A stretch of DNA of 10,648 bases from Nocardioides sp. (lineage in GTDB: Bacteria; Actinomycetota; Actinomycetes; Propionibacteriales; Nocardioidaceae). The stretch is taken from the NCBI GenBank assembly GCA_031177735.1, contig JAPSKJ010000066.1, positions 1 to 10,648 on the forward strand, given 5' to 3'. Numbering within the stretch: the first letter of the stretch is position 1; each line of letters begins with the position of its first letter. Position numbers and translations under genes: made by a program. The notes beneath the pieces are model-generated. The model made no database searches and was not told the origin of the DNA. It was given only the letters and a program-made list of their open reading frames with translations. Shown here piece after piece: positions 8,815 through 10,648 of the stretch.

Positions 8815-10140
8815 TTAGTTCCGGGCACGCGCAACGGCCTGGTCGTCCCAGACACGAGGATTGAGGTTACCGGCCGCTGTAGGAGGGGTCAAAACGCTGG
8901 AGAGTCTCCCGGGCAGCCGTGTGGACAGTCCGCCCGAGGTCCGGGCGAACAGGACGAGGGCGAGCGCCACGCCGACGATCACCAGGATACCCCCGAGGGC
9001 CATGGACCACCGGGCGCCGAGGTGCTCCCCGATCCATCCGATGAGCGGCGCGCCGAGCGGCGTACCGCCCATGACGACGGTCATGTAGAGCGCCATCACC
9101 CGGCCCCGCAGCGCCGGGTCGGAGCCGAGCTGCATCGTCGCGTTGGCGGAGTTCAGCAGGGTGAGCGAGGTGAAGCCGACGACCGGCGCGAAGAGCGCGA
9201 AGAGCAGGTACGACGGCATCAGGCCAGCCACGATGACGGCCGTGCCGAAGGCGAGTCCGGCGCCCACCACGAGCGCCAGGGGCACCCGCACCCGGCGTGC
9301 GGCGAGGAGCGCGCCCGCCAGCGACCCGACCGCCAGGGCGGAGCCGAGGAGCCCGAACTCGCCGGCGCCCTTGCCGTAGACCTCGGTGGCCATCAGCGCC
9401 GAGGTGATCTGGAAGTTGAGGCCGAAGGTGCCGGCGAAGAAGACGATGACCAGCACCGTGAGCAGGCGCGGCTGGGTGCGCAGGTAGCGCAGGCCCTCAC
9501 GGAACTGCCCTCGCTCGCGCCCCCGCGGGGCTGGCGAGTGCAGCAGCGCGGTGTCCATCCGCTGGAGCTGCACGATCACCGCGAGGTAGCTGACCGCGTT
9601 GAGGAGGATGACCCAGCCGGTCGCCTCCACGCCGCTGCCCAGCAGGCCGATGAGCAGCCCGGCGAGCGCCGGGCCGAGCATGCGGGCGGCGTTGAAGCTC
9701 GCGGAGTTGAGCCCGACCGCGTTGGTCACCTGGTCGGGGTCGACCATCTCGGAGACGAACGACTGCCGCGCGGGTGCGTCGAAGGCGGAGCCGACCCCGA
9801 AGAGGAAGGCCAGCACGTAGACCATCCACGGCTGGGCCACGCCGAGCACGGCGACCAGGCCCAGGACCAGGGAGAAGAACGCCATGGTGCCCTGCGCGAG
9901 CTGGAGGAGGCGGCGCTTGGAGACGCGGTCGGCCACCACGCCGGCGTACGGACTGAGCAGGAGGACGGGGAGGAACTGCAGTCCCGTGGTGATCCCGAGC
10001 GCGGTGCCGCTGCCGGTGAGGCTGAGCACCAGCCAGTCCTGGGCGATGCGCATCATCCAGGTGCCGACGTTCGACACGGTGCTGCCGGCCAGGTAGAGGC
10101 GGTAGTTGGGGTTGCTCAGGGCACGGAACGTGGGGCTCAC
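8815..10140 (-). CDS. MFS exporter, MFS_3/EntS-like (DHA3-type)
   Basis: The product is a 441-residue inner-membrane protein with about 12 hydrophobic helices. It belongs to the MFS_3 group (PF05977-type, which includes the enterobactin exporter EntS and macrolide Mef-type efflux proteins). Signs are FRALSNPNYRLYLAGSTVSNVGTWM near the N-terminus, motif A GVVADRVSKRR (67-77), and NAVGLNSASFNAARMLGPALAG in the first half. Substrate is unknown; export of a drug or secondary metabolite is inferred from the family and the adjacent MarR gene. The open frame extends to 10233, but GTG 10140 is preferred: it gives the conserved MSPTFRALSNPNYR start and overlaps the marR-type stop as GTGA, a classical coupling arrangement. 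The alternative start would put 93 bases of overlap on the repressor gene. Confidence 0.92.
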   Translation of the reverse strand: MSPTFRALSNPNYRLYLAGSTVSNVGTWMMRIAQDWLVLSLTGSGTALGITTGLQFLPVLLLSPYAGVVADRVSKRRLLQLAQGTMAFFSLVLGLVAVLGVAQPWMVYVLAFLFGVGSAFDAPARQSFVSEMVDPDQVTNAVGLNSASFNAARMLGPALAGLLIGLLGSGVEATGWVILLNAVSYLAVIVQLQRMDTALLHSPAPRGRERGQFREGLRYLRTQPRLLTVLVIVFFAGTFGLNFQITSALMATEVYGKGAGEFGLLGSALAVGSLAGALLAARRVRVPLALVVGAGLAFGTAVIVAGLMPSYLLFALFAPVVGFTSLTLLNSANATMQLGSDPALRGRVMALYMTVVMGGTPLGAPLIGWIGEHLGARWSMALGGILVIVGVALALVLFARTSGGLSTRLPGRLSSVLTPPTAAGNLNPRVWDDQAVARARN

Positions 10141-10580
10141 TCGCTGTTGGCCAACCTTTCCAGAAGTGGGGCCGCCTTGCGGAGCGTCGCGCGCTCCTCG
10201 GCGGTGAGGGCATTGAGTCGTCGCGCGAGCCACTCGTCACGGCGGGCGCGGTCGGCGAGCACGGTGGCGGTGCCGCGCTCGGTGATCGCGACGTGGACCT
10301 GGCGGCGGTCGGACTCACCGGGGCGCCGGGCGATGTAGCCGGCGGCCTCCAGGTGGTTGACCGTGCGGGTCATGCTCGGCGGCTGCACCCGCTCGCGCGC
10401 GGCGAGCTCCCCCACCGTCATCTCCCCGTGCAGGTGCAGCGCGCCCAGCACCGCCATCGCCGTCATCGACAGGTCGTTGGCGGGGTGCCGCTCGAGCGCC
10501 AGCCGTCGCCGCAGCCGCATCACGGCCAGACGGAGGTCGGATGCCAGACCGGCGGAGCGCGCAGTGGTCGCAGAAGGCAT
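10137..10580 (-). CDS. MarR-family transcriptional repressor
   Basis: The 147-residue product is a winged helix-turn-helix regulator that would act as a dimer. The HTH and wing lie at about residues 54-103: MTVGELAARERVQPPSMTRTVNHLEAAGYIARR, then the wing signature ESDRRQVHVAITERG, which matches the D-x-R motif of MarR proteins. Flanking helices (10-45 and 105-145) would form the dimer interface. It is the first gene of a two-gene unit with the exporter, joined by a 4-base GTGA overlap. The typical arrangement is a repressor that shuts off its own promoter until a ligand is bound. ATG 10580 has no Shine-Dalgarno; a TANNNT hexamer seven bases upstream suggests a leaderless transcript. The ligand cannot be inferred. 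Confidence 0.93.
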   Translation of the reverse strand: MPSATTARSAGLASDLRLAVMRLRRRLALERHPANDLSMTAMAVLGALHLHGEMTVGELAARERVQPPSMTRTVNHLEAAGYIARRPGESDRRQVHVAITERGTATVLADRARRDEWLARRLNALTAEERATLRKAAPLLERLANSE

Positions 10581-10585
10581 GTCAA

Positions 10586-10611
10586 TTAGCGTAAGTCATT
10601 ACCCGTGCTAA
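10586..10611 (-). promoter_or_regulatory. Candidate MarR operator and -10 element
   Basis: TTAGC (10586-10590) and GCTAA (10607-10611) form an inverted repeat whose half-sites are 21 bases apart, two turns of the helix. Inside it lies GTAA-gtca-TTAC (10591-10602). The outer repeat overlaps a TACGCT hexamer (minus strand, 10593-10588), a good actinobacterial -10, which ends seven bases from the repressor ATG. No convincing -35 is visible. AT-rich composition contrasts with the surrounding DNA. Repressor binding here is inferred from position and symmetry. Confidence 0.55.
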
Positions 10612-10648
10612 CTATTCCGATCGGTGGCTGCTGGGTGGCGTGATCCGG

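Noticed and set aside
10141..10233. N-terminal extension of the exporter to 10233
   Set aside because: The extra 31 residues are Arg/Gly-rich shadow of the repressor gene. GTG 10140 gives the conserved N-terminus and a GTGA coupling overlap.
8206..10338. Very long plus-strand open frame (710 codons) across rpsG/rpsL and the exporter
   Set aside because: It crosses several well-supported minus-strand genes, is rich in Arg/Gly/Glu/Ala low-complexity sequence, and has no recognisable domain.

Overview
The window is chromosomal DNA of a high-GC Gram-positive bacterium. Very high GC in third codon positions, GTG start codons on several genes, and the sequences of S12, S7, EF-G and EF-Tu all point to an actinobacterium. 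The overall character suggests the Nocardioides group (Propionibacteriales), but that placement is an inference from memory of the families, not a computed result.

The core is the str ribosomal operon on the minus strand, read from high to low coordinates: rpsL (8604-8233), rpsG (8231-7761), fusA (7686-5575), tuf (5502-4309). It ends in a clear intrinsic terminator at 4255-4286. rpsL and rpsG are one base apart, and the rpsG ribosome binding site lies inside the last codons of rpsL. A strong hairpin without a U-tract sits between rpsG and fusA.

Upstream of the operon, also on the minus strand, is a two-gene unit: a MarR-type repressor (10580-10137) and an MFS exporter of the MFS_3/EntS type (10140-8815). 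They overlap in a GTGA junction. A dyad over the probable repressor promoter suggests autoregulation, and the repressor may be translated from a leaderless mRNA.

Downstream of the operon (low coordinates) is a mixed block. Two secreted paralogs on the plus strand (20-853 and 3065-3973) look like glycoside hydrolase family 16 / concanavalin A-like beta-sandwich proteins. Both lack the acidic EIDxxE catalytic motif. Each has only two cysteines, one just before the degenerate motif and one as the very last residue. Between them on the minus strand lie trmB (tRNA m7G46 methyltransferase, 2943-2209) and an MFS transporter of the OFA/monocarboxylate type (2127-835). The first paralog and this transporter converge and overlap by 19 bases.

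The second paralog is preceded by two overlapping perfect palindromes and followed by a perfect 15-bp terminator hairpin. The largest gene-free stretch (3974-4308, 335 bases) holds that terminator, a 20-bp-period tandem repeat of about four units at 4117-4196, and the tuf terminator. The most interesting material is the pair of catalytically degenerate secreted GH16-like proteins with their Cys-terminal architecture, and the palindromic control region of the second one. Everything else is ordinary housekeeping or transport.
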